35,056 nt of DNA, from NCBI GenBank assembly GCA_026706815.1, contig JAPOYA010000062.1, positions 10,678-45,733 of the forward strand, written 5' to 3'. The first letter of the stretch is position 1. Each line of letters opens with the position of its first letter. The translations under genes were made by a program, and so were the position numbers. The notes beneath the pieces were generated by a model that did not search any database, was not told the origin of the DNA, and saw nothing but the letters and a program-made list of their open reading frames with translations. Positions 1-9,027 of the stretch are shown here, in pieces. Source of the stretch: Acidimicrobiaceae bacterium. Lineage in GTDB: Bacteria; Actinomycetota; Acidimicrobiia; Acidimicrobiales; Aldehydirespiratoraceae.

Positions 1-70
1 GGGTGTTTGGGGGGGGGCGCGTCTGGGCGCGGGGGGGGGGGGGGGGTGATGGGGGGGGGGGGGGGGGGGC
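1..70. other. poly-G low-complexity contig edge
   Basis: The first 70 bases are almost entirely G, with runs of 16 and 19 Gs broken only by an occasional T, C or A. Nothing else in the window looks like this. Translated in the frame of the following gene it gives a string of glycines where a signal peptide would be expected. It is best read as unreliable sequence at a contig end, so the true start of the first gene cannot be seen. Confidence 0.75.
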
Positions 71-2942
71 GAGTCAGCCTGCATCGGCTCAGATCGCCCC
101 GAGCGTTGCCGAGACGGTCGACGAGAAGTGCAAGATCACCCAAGATCAGCCCATCAACGTCGCGATGCTGCTCGATGTCTCGCGCAGCCTCAGTCGGACT
201 GATCCAACCAATGCTCGACAAGGCGGGTTGACGTCTGCGGTTGAGAATCTGGCGAGCTTGGCCAGAAACAACCGAAGCGTTGAGATCCGCGTAGCAGTCG
301 ACGCCTTCTCCTCCGGCTACGCACGCCACCACGGTTGGCAGGAGGCTGAGCAGTCTCGCCAAACCTTGAGCGGGCGATACGCCGGCATCACCGCGTTGCC
401 CTCTGGGATCGCGGGTCAGTTCACCGATTATCGCCAAGCCCTGCGTGGGGTTGCCCAACGATTCGGAGACGCCCAGCCGAGCAGTTGCAACCTGTTCTTG
501 TGGTTCACCGACGGAGAACATGCAACCGAGGGGACTAGCAGTGACGTGTCTGAACAGGAATGGGAGCAGCTGCGCCAGTTGTGTGATTCAGCACACATGG
601 CCGCGCTGGATGCGAAGCGCGTATACACGCTCGCCGTGCTGCTCTCATCTCCGGACGCTCCAATCAATGCCGGCCCGCTGAGGCACTTGTTCGCTGAGGG
701 TGACTCCCGTTGCCGCTATGCGCTTGCTGGGGAGATCCGTTCTGATGTGAACGCCGCTGATCTGAACGAAGAGCTTGATGAGTTGATCAACGAGGTCGTC
801 TACGAGGTGACCGTTAAAGACGACACCGACCACGACCTGCCCGGTGAACCCGACGTGCTCCCAGGCGATGGCGACGACGACGAGTTCGCAGACGTGCTCC
901 CAGGCGATGGCGACGACGGTCGCTGTTCTGGGGGAAACGGGACGCCTGACTCGCCATGCCTGCTTTCGTTCTCCCTTGAGCAAGGCCATGAGAGCTTCCG
1001 GGCGTTCGTGGACATGACTTTCCTCGAACGCGAGATACGCGAGCCTGAAAACATCAACATTCGCCTGCGCTCACCCTCCGGCGTCGAGAGCGCCCCGATC
1101 ACTGCTGACCTGACCGAGAGCACCGATGCGATATATCAACCGGTTCGGCCTTTCTGGTTCCTGGCGCGCCGGCCTTACGACAGCCGCTGGGAGATAATCG
1201 GCCACCAAGCGGCCGAACAGCTTGCCAAAGACAGCGACTGGGAGTGGGTCGGAGAGTGGAAGCTCGAGTTTTGGGGAGACACTCCCGAAGCGGCAGACGA
1301 AGCAGCCAAGGTAGCGGCGGTTATTCGTTACATTCCCGTTGACGCCCCCGTTTCGGAGATGTCTTTGAACGACGAGGGCAAGCTGATCGGGTTCATCGAG
1401 AACTTCCCCAACGATTACAACTCCGTAGAGCTGAACCTCGAAATCCACGATGTTTTGGGCGCGGCGTTATACCCAACGCGTCCGGAACTCAAGTGTGAGT
1501 CCAGCGACTGCAGCCCACTCAGCCAGAGCGGCCCACCCGAACACCGGTTCGAGCTGGCGAACCTGCGCAATGAGATCATCTACTACGACAGCGAACCCGC
1601 TGGTGGCGACGGCCTTCAACTGAGGTTGGCGCTAGGCGCTAGTGGCCCATTGTCTGCCGTTGCGCGCTTGGATCAGGAGTTCTTCTACGGCGGAACCGAC
1701 GGCTACGGAAACGACGGCGAACGCGGACCGCTGGAGTGGTCTAGGCCCATCGGCCGGCGAACAGTCGACGGCCTTGAGGAGGCCATGTCCGCCGCAGAGC
1801 GCTGGGAGGACCTGATCGACTGGCTCAACGCAGGCGCTCCACAGGCATTGCCTTCCGACCTGCAGCTGCTGCCTCCGCCATACAGCATCAGCGGCGCCCG
1901 GGTTGCCTTCAGCGTTGCAGTCGTTCCCGGCCGCTTCCCCGGCATGATCACGCTTCAAGATGTGCGAGCGCGGTTCGGCGACGCCGGCGCCTCGGCGCTC
2001 GAGTACGACCGGCGCTGGTCATGTGAGGTTCCAGGAACGTGGGGACGAGGCGATACCGAAGCGTTCACCTGCCCGGTCGTGCGGGTGGACCTCGGACTCT
2101 CCGAAGACAGCGATGTGACCGCAGCGTTGGACTTTCTTGTCTCGGCGCCCGAGGACTTGGAAGCACGGGCACGCTCCGAACATTCGGGCATGCCCTCAGC
2201 AGAGGATTGGAACCGACTCTGGGAGCGGGTCGAGCAAGCCGATAGGCCGAGTCGTCATACGCTCGAATCTGACAGCTTCCGAATCGACCTATCGACCGCC
2301 AGTGACCGGGTCAGTGAGTTCCTGCCGATTCTCGTATTCCTCGCGGCGCTGGCGTCGGCGCTGCGGGTGTTGGTCGCATGGCGACTACGGCCGTGGTCGA
2401 AGCTCGACAGCGCGGAGATCGTAGTCATGACCCTGCCAGACGACAACGGACGCCAAACGCTCGGCAGTTCTGTTCACGGAGCAATGTGCATGGATTTGAC
2501 TAGGCGAACGGCTGCGGCCGACCTCGGGGGCACGCGTCTGGTGTCGTCATGGACGCCGTTGCTGCTCGGCCGGAGGCCGAAGCTGGTGGCGAGATCATCG
2601 CGTCACGGTTGTGTCGGGTCCAAAGGCCACGAGATTCCCAGAACCGGCAAGCCGGTCGGGATAATCGGTCCGGACCTGGAAGAAGGATGGGCGGTTGAGC
2701 TCGACGACGCTGAGCACCGGTTGATCATCTGGGATGTCCCAGGCGATGAGCCCGAGCGGTCAGCTCGACTGTTGGCTGCTGTGGATGAAGCAAGAGCGCG
2801 CGTCGAAGAACTGCAACAGTCCGGCAGGCCGGAAACCGCTCCGCGCGAGTCGAGCCGGCGCCCGGCCAGCGGTGCTGACCACTTGACTTCTGACCCGTTT
2901 GAGGCCCCTGAGGACTCCGACCCCTTCGGACAGCACCACTGA
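3..2942 (+). CDS. membrane-anchored von Willebrand factor A domain protein (5' end unreliable)
   Basis: This is a large VWA protein. The frame opens in the poly-G edge, so roughly the first 22 residues are not trustworthy and a signal peptide or N-terminal anchor is probably lost. A complete metal-ion-dependent adhesion site is visible: DVSRS at residues 58-62, T141 in QFTDY and D170 in FTDGE. The VWA domain covers about residues 50-270. An Asp-rich linker with a 13-residue tandem repeat follows (about 284-306). After it comes a long, presumably extracytoplasmic region with several cysteines. One hydrophobic helix lies near residues 772-797, followed by arginines, and the tail of about 180 residues is therefore predicted to be cytoplasmic. 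That tail ends with two DPF tripeptides at residues 964 and 973. The gene lies 27 bases before the tubulin-like gene and opens the visible operon. VWA domains bind protein ligands through a metal ion; the ligand here is unknown. Confidence 0.8.
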   Translation: MFGGGRVWARGGGGGDGGGGGGASQPASAQIAPSVAETVDEKCKITQDQPINVAMLLDVSRSLSRTDPTNARQGGLTSAVENLASLARNNRSVEIRVAVDAFSSGYARHHGWQEAEQSRQTLSGRYAGITALPSGIAGQFTDYRQALRGVAQRFGDAQPSSCNLFLWFTDGEHATEGTSSDVSEQEWEQLRQLCDSAHMAALDAKRVYTLAVLLSSPDAPINAGPLRHLFAEGDSRCRYALAGEIRSDVNAADLNEELDELINEVVYEVTVKDDTDHDLPGEPDVLPGDGDDDEFADVLPGDGDDGRCSGGNGTPDSPCLLSFSLEQGHESFRAFVDMTFLEREIREPENINIRLRSPSGVESAPITADLTESTDAIYQPVRPFWFLARRPYDSRWEIIGHQAAEQLAKDSDWEWVGEWKLEFWGDTPEAADEAAKVAAVIRYIPVDAPVSEMSLNDEGKLIGFIENFPNDYNSVELNLEIHDVLGAALYPTRPELKCESSDCSPLSQSGPPEHRFELANLRNEIIYYDSEPAGGDGLQLRLALGASGPLSAVARLDQEFFYGGTDGYGNDGERGPLEWSRPIGRRTVDGLEEAMSAAERWEDLIDWLNAGAPQALPSDLQLLPPPYSISGARVAFSVAVVPGRFPGMITLQDVRARFGDAGASALEYDRRWSCEVPGTWGRGDTEAFTCPVVRVDLGLSEDSDVTAALDFLVSAPEDLEARARSEHSGMPSAEDWNRLWERVEQADRPSRHTLESDSFRIDLSTASDRVSEFLPILVFLAALASALRVLVAWRLRPWSKLDSAEIVVMTLPDDNGRQTLGSSVHGAMCMDLTRRTAAADLGGTRLVSSWTPLLLGRRPKLVARSSRHGCVGSKGHEIPRTGKPVGIIGPDLEEGWAVELDDAEHRLIIWDVPGDEPERSARLLAAVDEARARVEELQQSGRPETAPRESSRRPASGADHLTSDPFEAPEDSDPFGQHH
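852..918 (+). repeat. 28-bp direct repeat, 39-bp period, in the VWA gene
   Basis: An identical 28-base segment occurs at 852-879 and 891-918. The period of 39 bases keeps the reading frame and encodes two copies of a 13-residue Asp-rich unit containing DVLPGDGDD. It lies between the VWA domain and the following ectodomain. The Asp spacing resembles calcium-binding acidic linkers, but no complete EF-hand or type 3 repeat is evident. Confidence 0.85.
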
Positions 2943-2969
2943 ACGACAACCAACGAAAGGCGACAAGCA

Positions 2970-5900
2970 ATGCTCAGACCAGTGATCTTCATCGGTTGTG
3001 GCGGTTCCGGGGAGAAAGCCGTTCGCTATGTGCGCGCCGCGGTGCAGCGATGCCTCGACCAGGCTGACTGGCAACGAGAAATGCCCGATTCGTGGCAGTT
3101 CATCGGCTTGGACACGCTGACCGCCCAGGAGAACCCGACGGAGATACCGACGATTCCCGTCAACGACTTCCTCACGCTCTCGGCCGAGCACAACAACTAT
3201 CAGGCTCTCCACCGTGCTCTGGTAGCCGATCACAGCGGCTATCGAGGGGCGCCCGGGCTACTGTGCGGATGGCTGCCCGACCCGGGCCAGGTGCGGCTTC
3301 CGATCAAAGACGGCGCGGGGCAGAACCGTGCGATCGGCAGGGCTGCGGGCTTGCGTTCGCTGGAGCGCACCTTGGAACCGCGGCTGAAGGAGGCGTTCAG
3401 GCGCGCCAAAGCCGGGAATAACGAACTCTATGAAGTCGGTCAGTGCCTAGGGGTGGACGCAGAACTGGGCACGGAGACGCCGCAACCGCTGATAGTGGTG
3501 TGCTCCTCCATGGCAGGCGGCACCGGATCGGGCATCTCCCTTGACGTCGTGGACCTGCTGCGCCGCTGTGACCCCTTGGGCAGGTACCCGACTTTGGTGT
3601 TGTTCGCCAACGACATATTCAACATATACGGGCAGAAGAACGCAATGGCAGCAAACTCATTGGGCCTGCTGTCTGAGCTCTTGGCCTCCTACTGGTCTGA
3701 ACCCGGTGAGATCGAGACGCCGCTGGCGACGAACAACGTGCAGGACCCCGGACTCGGCCCGCACTCGATCTTCGTCCTCAGCAGGGCGGGGTACAGCGGA
3801 GCTGACCTGGGCGACGCTGCTGAGTTCTACCGCGCGGTCGGTCAGGCGCTTTCGAACTGGGTGACCTCCAGCACCGTGCAGGAGAACATTCACAACTTCA
3901 TCAACGTGAATTGGCTCAACAATGCCAAAGAAAACTATGGAGGCTATCCCTTGGGGAAGAACAGTCAGTTCGGGGCAGTCTCCTCCTTCGGTGCGGCAAC
4001 CGTCACAGTCGGACGGGAGCGTTTTGGGGAGTGGGCACGGGATCTGCTCAGCAAACAGATCCTCGAGACGCTGCTCGACGGCCACAAGAGACTGAATCCG
4101 AGCGCCGTCGACGACCAACATCTGATAGACGAAGAGCTCAAATCGAAACTCGGTGAACGCTACGCGCCAATGGTCTTCGAAGCCGTTCCGGATTGGGAGC
4201 CCAAACCGGATCGTTTGCCGGGGCTGAAGGGCGCAAGCGACCACTTCGGCTCGATTGCCCAAACAAGGAGCGAAGCCAAGCGACATGAACGTGCCTTGAA
4301 GGCTCAACTGCCTGCTGATCAGACCGCTAGCGCCGATCAGTGGTTGGCCGAGTTGGAACGGTGGGGAAGAGGCGCCAAGGACGAAATCGACCGCGCTGCA
4401 CTGACACGAACACCTGAAGACAGCGAGTGGTGCCAAGAGATGGTCGAGGCCACCTGTCGGGCGGCGTCACAGGTGGCGGCCGTTTCGTCCTTGCCAGTAG
4501 CAGCGGCGGCCTTGACCGAAGCAGCGGAGAAACTGAACCGTGCTGAGGCCGACAGGATCCGCAGGGAGGCCTCGCGATCAGGTGAACGCTACACCGACCT
4601 GGTCAAGGAGGGGCAAAGGATGGTCAAGGAGATCGACGGGAAGATCGCTGCGGACCACTCCGGGATTGCCGGCGCAGCGAGACGGATTGCCCAAGGGATC
4701 GCATCGTATTGGCAGCACAAGCGCTTGCTGCAAGCAGCAGACGTCTGTGACAATGCCGAGAAGCAGGTGCTCGGCGCCATCGCCGATGTACTGCGACAGG
4801 CTGCGGGACAGGTTGGCCACGCATGCGAGACCGACGAGTTCAAGGCCTGGCCCGACAACAACAACGTACCCGTCAAATACCGTGCCTCAAGCGTCGAGTT
4901 CCCACTTGAGAGCCACGACGCCTGGGATGCGAACCTCAACGGCCTCTGCACCGAAGCTGTTGACACGCGCATCGCCTACGGGAACCGGGGAACTGACCCG
5001 TTGCGCTATCGACTCGTCGCCGGCACGGACTTGCTGGACGAGGCCATACCTCCGCTCGTGTACCCGCTGTCGAACACGCGTTGGACGCCTGGCCAGATCG
5101 CCTCGGTGACCTGCGATGCAGATACAGATGAAATCACCGAGCGGGTGCAGAAATGGACGAGTGACCCCGGGAGCAGGTTCAAGACGTTCCTAGCCGAAGG
5201 TTTGGGCGCCTATCTCAGCGGCAAAGACCCAACCACCGACAAAGTCCGAGTGGATCAGGCCGACCGATTGCGGAGGTTCAGAGAGCAACTTGGCAACGCC
5301 GCCAACCGCTCGGAACCGTTGGTCTCCATCGACACCGACTTGTACGGCGAGTGCCACGAGAACGATCTGAGCTTCCGAACTGTCTGCTCTGGCTTCCCAT
5401 TCTCTGAGCAGCACCCAGCCGAAGCCGACGCAATCAAGATATTGGGCGAGCAAGCCTACGAGCGCAGCAATGCCGATACGGGCTCGGTGCTGGTGTCTCA
5501 GTACATCAACAACCCACTGCACCCACTGGTGCTTCGTTCCCTCACCGATCCGATAAGCGCTGCGCTGGAAGACACTGAGGATCCCGGCGAGCGATCAGCT
5601 TCGTTCTGGATGTGGCGCCGAGCCCGACGCCTCGACGGCTTCGTGCCGCTGCCGCGCTCGGTTACAGCATCAATCATTCGCGGTTTTGCAGTCGCCCGAT
5701 TGTGCGGGTATGTGACCGCGGATGCAAGCCAACCGATACGGATCACCTCAGCGGCACAAGAGGTGAAGTTCCCGTGGCCGCTGTTGAGCCGGTCGAAAGA
5801 CCCCAACGATGTGCTGGCCGTGCTGATCGAGGGTTTCTCCTTGACCTTCGGGATCGTCAGCGGGAATGGACTCGGCGTTTATGAAGGTTACAAGCGCCTG

Positions 5901-6248
5901 TTCGACCTTGGGGAGCCGAGCGAGCAAGGGCTGCTTCACCCCGATCTCAAACAGGTGCTTTCCAGCGGCTCCCCGCCGTTCCCGACCGTCGGTGATGAGC
6001 AGCCGAAGGCTGCTGGAGCCGATTACGGGGAACGCTCGAGAGCGGCGAGGAACTATCTCAAGGGCAACGAGGCGTGGTTCCTGGACCAGCAGACCAAACG
6101 CGGCGGGGACGAGTATTTTCACCGAGGCAGCCATGGCTACGCGGAACCAGGCGTGCCGTCAATGGAACTGGCCGACCTCTGTTGCAGATGCTACAGCGAA
6201 CTCCACCAAATGCTGGAGTCCACTGGGACCGAAAGAAGCGTGGTGTGA
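2970..6248 (+). CDS. tubulin/FtsZ-superfamily protein with long C-terminal extension (Tubulin_2-like)
   Basis: This 1092-residue protein carries tubulin-superfamily nucleotide-binding signatures. GCGGSG (residues 9-14) matches the first glycine loop. AGGTGSG (182-188) is the T4 signature loop, preceded by a hydrophobic strand and CSSM. INVNW near residues 311-315 resembles the FtsZ T7 segment INVDF, but with Asn in place of the catalytic Asp; that alignment is tentative. The GTPase-like part covers about the first 400 residues. The remaining 690 or so are a helical and globular extension I do not recognise, with no clear membrane segment. The best match by memory is the Tubulin_2 / FtsZ-like-1 group, proposed to act in membrane remodelling because its genes neighbour VWA and membrane proteins. 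ATG 2970 has a GAAAGG ribosome site about nine bases upstream. The end overlaps the next gene by four bases (GTGA), which implies translational coupling. Confidence 0.85.
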   Translation: MLRPVIFIGCGGSGEKAVRYVRAAVQRCLDQADWQREMPDSWQFIGLDTLTAQENPTEIPTIPVNDFLTLSAEHNNYQALHRALVADHSGYRGAPGLLCGWLPDPGQVRLPIKDGAGQNRAIGRAAGLRSLERTLEPRLKEAFRRAKAGNNELYEVGQCLGVDAELGTETPQPLIVVCSSMAGGTGSGISLDVVDLLRRCDPLGRYPTLVLFANDIFNIYGQKNAMAANSLGLLSELLASYWSEPGEIETPLATNNVQDPGLGPHSIFVLSRAGYSGADLGDAAEFYRAVGQALSNWVTSSTVQENIHNFINVNWLNNAKENYGGYPLGKNSQFGAVSSFGAATVTVGRERFGEWARDLLSKQILETLLDGHKRLNPSAVDDQHLIDEELKSKLGERYAPMVFEAVPDWEPKPDRLPGLKGASDHFGSIAQTRSEAKRHERALKAQLPADQTASADQWLAELERWGRGAKDEIDRAALTRTPEDSEWCQEMVEATCRAASQVAAVSSLPVAAAALTEAAEKLNRAEADRIRREASRSGERYTDLVKEGQRMVKEIDGKIAADHSGIAGAARRIAQGIASYWQHKRLLQAADVCDNAEKQVLGAIADVLRQAAGQVGHACETDEFKAWPDNNNVPVKYRASSVEFPLESHDAWDANLNGLCTEAVDTRIAYGNRGTDPLRYRLVAGTDLLDEAIPPLVYPLSNTRWTPGQIASVTCDADTDEITERVQKWTSDPGSRFKTFLAEGLGAYLSGKDPTTDKVRVDQADRLRRFREQLGNAANRSEPLVSIDTDLYGECHENDLSFRTVCSGFPFSEQHPAEADAIKILGEQAYERSNADTGSVLVSQYINNPLHPLVLRSLTDPISAALEDTEDPGERSASFWMWRRARRLDGFVPLPRSVTASIIRGFAVARLCGYVTADASQPIRITSAAQEVKFPWPLLSRSKDPNDVLAVLIEGFSLTFGIVSGNGLGVYEGYKRLFDLGEPSEQGLLHPDLKQVLSSGSPPFPTVGDEQPKAAGADYGERSRAARNYLKGNEAWFLDQQTKRGGDEYFHRGSHGYAEPGVPSMELADLCCRCYSELHQMLESTGTERSVV

Positions 6249-9007
6249 CAACCACTGAGCGTTTGGTGGTGTTGACGTCGGCAGACTCAGAAGAGTTGAC
6301 GGCAACGCTGTTCCGGAGCTTGTCAGGGTGGTGCAACAGCGGACTCTTGGGAGAAGTGGTATGGCTGTCGGCCGCTGAGCTGGCGAGCGAAGGCTACAGG
6401 GCCGCCTGTTGGCAGAACTCCGATGGAGGCTGGAGCGAGGGTCTGCTCGGCCCGTCGATGTCGAGGTATCACCGCCAAGAGGTGTGGCTTGTGGCGCTGC
6501 GTCATCCCAAAGGGCCAGCACACGGGGTCTCAGTAGAGCAGGCCCGACGAATCGAAGACTCCGCACATGAGACATTGGGAGAGTTGCTCGGCGCCGGCAG
6601 CAAGTTTCGCTCGCTGACGGTCGGGGTGGCCGATGCCTGCAGGCCTAGCGCCGCGGTCGATTGCGCGCCGTTGTGGCATCACCACCTGCTCCACGACTGC
6701 AACGTCGAAGCCCACGAGTTGTTGCCCAGGACTAAAGCGGCCGGCAGTGAACCGTTGAGCCTTTGCGCCATGGTCGCCCTGTCTGCCACCGGGGGATGGC
6801 GCGGCGCGCCCGGAGGACTGGCCTTCGCGGCGGACCGCTCCTCGGGCCCCACGAAACCGGTTCGCTTCGTGCACAGCCAAGTCCGCGTGTTGCACACGCC
6901 TACGCTGGTCATGGCGGGATCAGACATGCCGCTCTTGCCGCCCTGGCCGCTGCCCCGGACAGCCGGTGTCGAGCGAGCACAACCCGGCGAGGTTCCCCCC
7001 TTGGCGCTTGCTCGGTTTCTTGCGCGCAAGAGCGGGTTCATGTGTCGAAGACCCGCCGTTGAGAGCGCTTCGCTGCAGTTCGGCCTTCGCTGGACCGTTG
7101 GATGCCTGGTCCGCAAGATCAACGAGCTTGCAGAGCAAACAGCCTCTGAAGAGGCCTTGGGCGCCTTGGCGGATCGCAGCGGAGGGTTGCACCCCGAAAG
7201 GAATGGCCTCAGTTCCTTGAAGCTCGAAGGCGTCGCGACGCTGGCAGACTTGGTCCGGCACATTGAGCGCAGCAACTTCCCGCCTCTCGACGACACTCCG
7301 CTCGGGCTCGGCGAAATTCCCGACTCCTGGAAGATTGTGCGCGAGACGATGTTGGGGTTGGTGGACGGCGGCCCGCTGTCAAGTGAGATTGCAGAGCAGG
7401 CAACGGGCCGATCCCAAGACAATTCCAGTCGATTGGTGTGGACCGACCCCAGTGGTATTGCACCTGCGCACGCCCCCGCGGACGCCTCCGACATCTTGCC
7501 TTCGCTCGAGTACGAGCGAGAAGAGGAAAGCGATCCTGAAGCGGTGGAGACAGGCGGCGCCTCCGATCTCGAGAAGAGTGCTGAGGCCCATGAGACCGAT
7601 GGGAGTTCCGAGGTCGATGCACCCGTGAGTGTCGGCGCGGATGACGACAATGCCCGTGAAGTCGATGCCGTCGCTCAAGCTGGGACTGACCCGTCTTCTG
7701 AGGACCGGGCCGAACAAGACGATGCAGCGGGTTCCGCAACCCTGCCGGACACTTTGATGGAGCGTCTGGCATTTGCCATCCGGCACGCTCTGGTCGAAGC
7801 TCAGCGAGAATTCACAAGGCACTGCGTTCTGGTCTCGCAAGGAACTGAGCACGAAACCGCACGCCGGGCCCAGAAAGTGGTTCGCTGGGGCCTTGCTTCG
7901 CTGCTGTCGGCGTCGATGACGGTCCTCTTGTTCGCTGTCGATCACCGCTGGCCATTTCTCGCCAACTCCTGGGAGCTGCTCACCCCATTCGAAGCGCGAG
8001 GCAGCTACGATCCGACCCGCTGGCCCATCGGCTGGTTCTTGATTGGCGTGCTTGTGCTGGTGGTCGGGGCGGTGCTTTTGTGGACCCCGACAAGGAACTT
8101 GATCGAGTGCCTTGAACGTTTGGAGAGGGCAGAGGCTGAACGGCAGCGTCTTGCAGTTGGTTCCGCTCACTACGCCGCTGAGTTGTTGAGGCTGTACGGC
8201 ATTGCCCAGCAGTTCAGCGATCACCGCCTGATCATCACTGAGTTCTTGTACCGCCCCTTCGGGCATGCCGAAGACAGGGGAGTGGAAACGCAAAGAGCAG
8301 AGGAGCTGGCCTTCGATGTGGCGCCGCCGCATTCGATGCTGGTCGCCTACGCCGAAGCCGAACCCGGCAAATTGGACGCGGTGCGCAGAAGACAACAGGA
8401 ATCAGCCGCGGAGCCCAATTGGTTGGGAGACGCCTACCAGCGCGTCTACAAGTTGTGGAGCGATCGTTACAGCGGGCGCATCGTTGGAGATTTCAAGGGA
8501 CCGGACCACGACACTTCTGAGCGGGGCACTGTCGTGCATAGAGACCGACACGACGGCAGCCCGATCGAGGGCGCCAGATCTGATTTCGCCCACAGCGTCA
8601 TTTGGCACTCGCAAAGCGATGGCAGCGGATGGGCACTGCGCCAAGGTGCGAATCGGATGACAAGCCTGCAGGATTCCAGCACTGAAAGAGATGATCTGCT
8701 GGAACTGCTCGACTCGCTGCAGCCGGTACACGGGTCGCAGCCAACGATAGACGCCGAAGAGTTCTTCGAGTTCGCGCAAGTGTCGCACCGTTTCACTTGG
8801 GATGCGTTGCTCAAAGACGGAGCCAACCCGCCAGACGATGAGCAGACGCTGACTGAACGCTATGCGCTCGGTGACGCCGGCAAAGGCCGCTCACTGATAC
8901 TGGCCTATCAGTTGGCAGTGTCCGGTCCGGTTCAACCCCATGACCAAGCCCATTGGGCAGCTGAACTGCCAGAGCAGCCAAGCGACGCATCGGAATCGGT
9001 GGTGTGA
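6245..9007 (+). CDS. 920-residue protein with a two-helix membrane hairpin, unknown family
   Basis: I do not recognise this family. The start is taken as GTG 6245, sharing GTGA with the stop of the tubulin-like gene; the frame stays open further upstream, but only inside that gene. The N-terminal 450 residues look globular and soluble. Residues about 455-545 are acidic, low in complexity and probably disordered. Two hydrophobic helices follow, near 547-568 and 595-615, separated by a short loop, so both large ends should face the cytoplasm. A helical, Glu/Arg-rich coiled-coil-like stretch comes right after the second helix (about 620-665), then a C-terminal domain. It ends in SESVV, and the tubulin-like protein ends in ERSVV. 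Its position right after the tubulin-like gene suggests a membrane receptor or anchor for that polymer; this is inference. Confidence 0.7.
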   Translation: MTTTERLVVLTSADSEELTATLFRSLSGWCNSGLLGEVVWLSAAELASEGYRAACWQNSDGGWSEGLLGPSMSRYHRQEVWLVALRHPKGPAHGVSVEQARRIEDSAHETLGELLGAGSKFRSLTVGVADACRPSAAVDCAPLWHHHLLHDCNVEAHELLPRTKAAGSEPLSLCAMVALSATGGWRGAPGGLAFAADRSSGPTKPVRFVHSQVRVLHTPTLVMAGSDMPLLPPWPLPRTAGVERAQPGEVPPLALARFLARKSGFMCRRPAVESASLQFGLRWTVGCLVRKINELAEQTASEEALGALADRSGGLHPERNGLSSLKLEGVATLADLVRHIERSNFPPLDDTPLGLGEIPDSWKIVRETMLGLVDGGPLSSEIAEQATGRSQDNSSRLVWTDPSGIAPAHAPADASDILPSLEYEREEESDPEAVETGGASDLEKSAEAHETDGSSEVDAPVSVGADDDNAREVDAVAQAGTDPSSEDRAEQDDAAGSATLPDTLMERLAFAIRHALVEAQREFTRHCVLVSQGTEHETARRAQKVVRWGLASLLSASMTVLLFAVDHRWPFLANSWELLTPFEARGSYDPTRWPIGWFLIGVLVLVVGAVLLWTPTRNLIECLERLERAEAERQRLAVGSAHYAAELLRLYGIAQQFSDHRLIITEFLYRPFGHAEDRGVETQRAEELAFDVAPPHSMLVAYAEAEPGKLDAVRRRQQESAAEPNWLGDAYQRVYKLWSDRYSGRIVGDFKGPDHDTSERGTVVHRDRHDGSPIEGARSDFAHSVIWHSQSDGSGWALRQGANRMTSLQDSSTERDDLLELLDSLQPVHGSQPTIDAEEFFEFAQVSHRFTWDALLKDGANPPDDEQTLTERYALGDAGKGRSLILAYQLAVSGPVQPHDQAHWAAELPEQPSDASESVV

Positions 9008-9011
9008 TGCC

Positions 9012-9019
9012 AAAGGAGG
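9012..9019 (+). promoter_or_regulatory. strong Shine-Dalgarno that decides the lipoprotein start
   Basis: AAAGGAGG lies eight bases before ATG 9028. An earlier in-frame ATG at 9007 overlaps the previous stop (TGATG) but would place this ribosome site inside the gene and add seven polar residues before the signal peptide. The site therefore supports ATG 9028. Confidence 0.75.
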
Positions 9020-9027
9020 ATTTCGCA

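Noticed and set aside
1..70. Poly-G as a G-quadruplex or a real glycine-rich leader
   Set aside because: It is at the very edge of the window and replaces an expected signal peptide; sequencing or assembly error is simpler.
6074..6244. Earlier start for the 920-residue protein at 6074
   Set aside because: It would lie within the tubulin-like gene by 175 bases. GTG 6245 gives the usual four-base coupling overlap.
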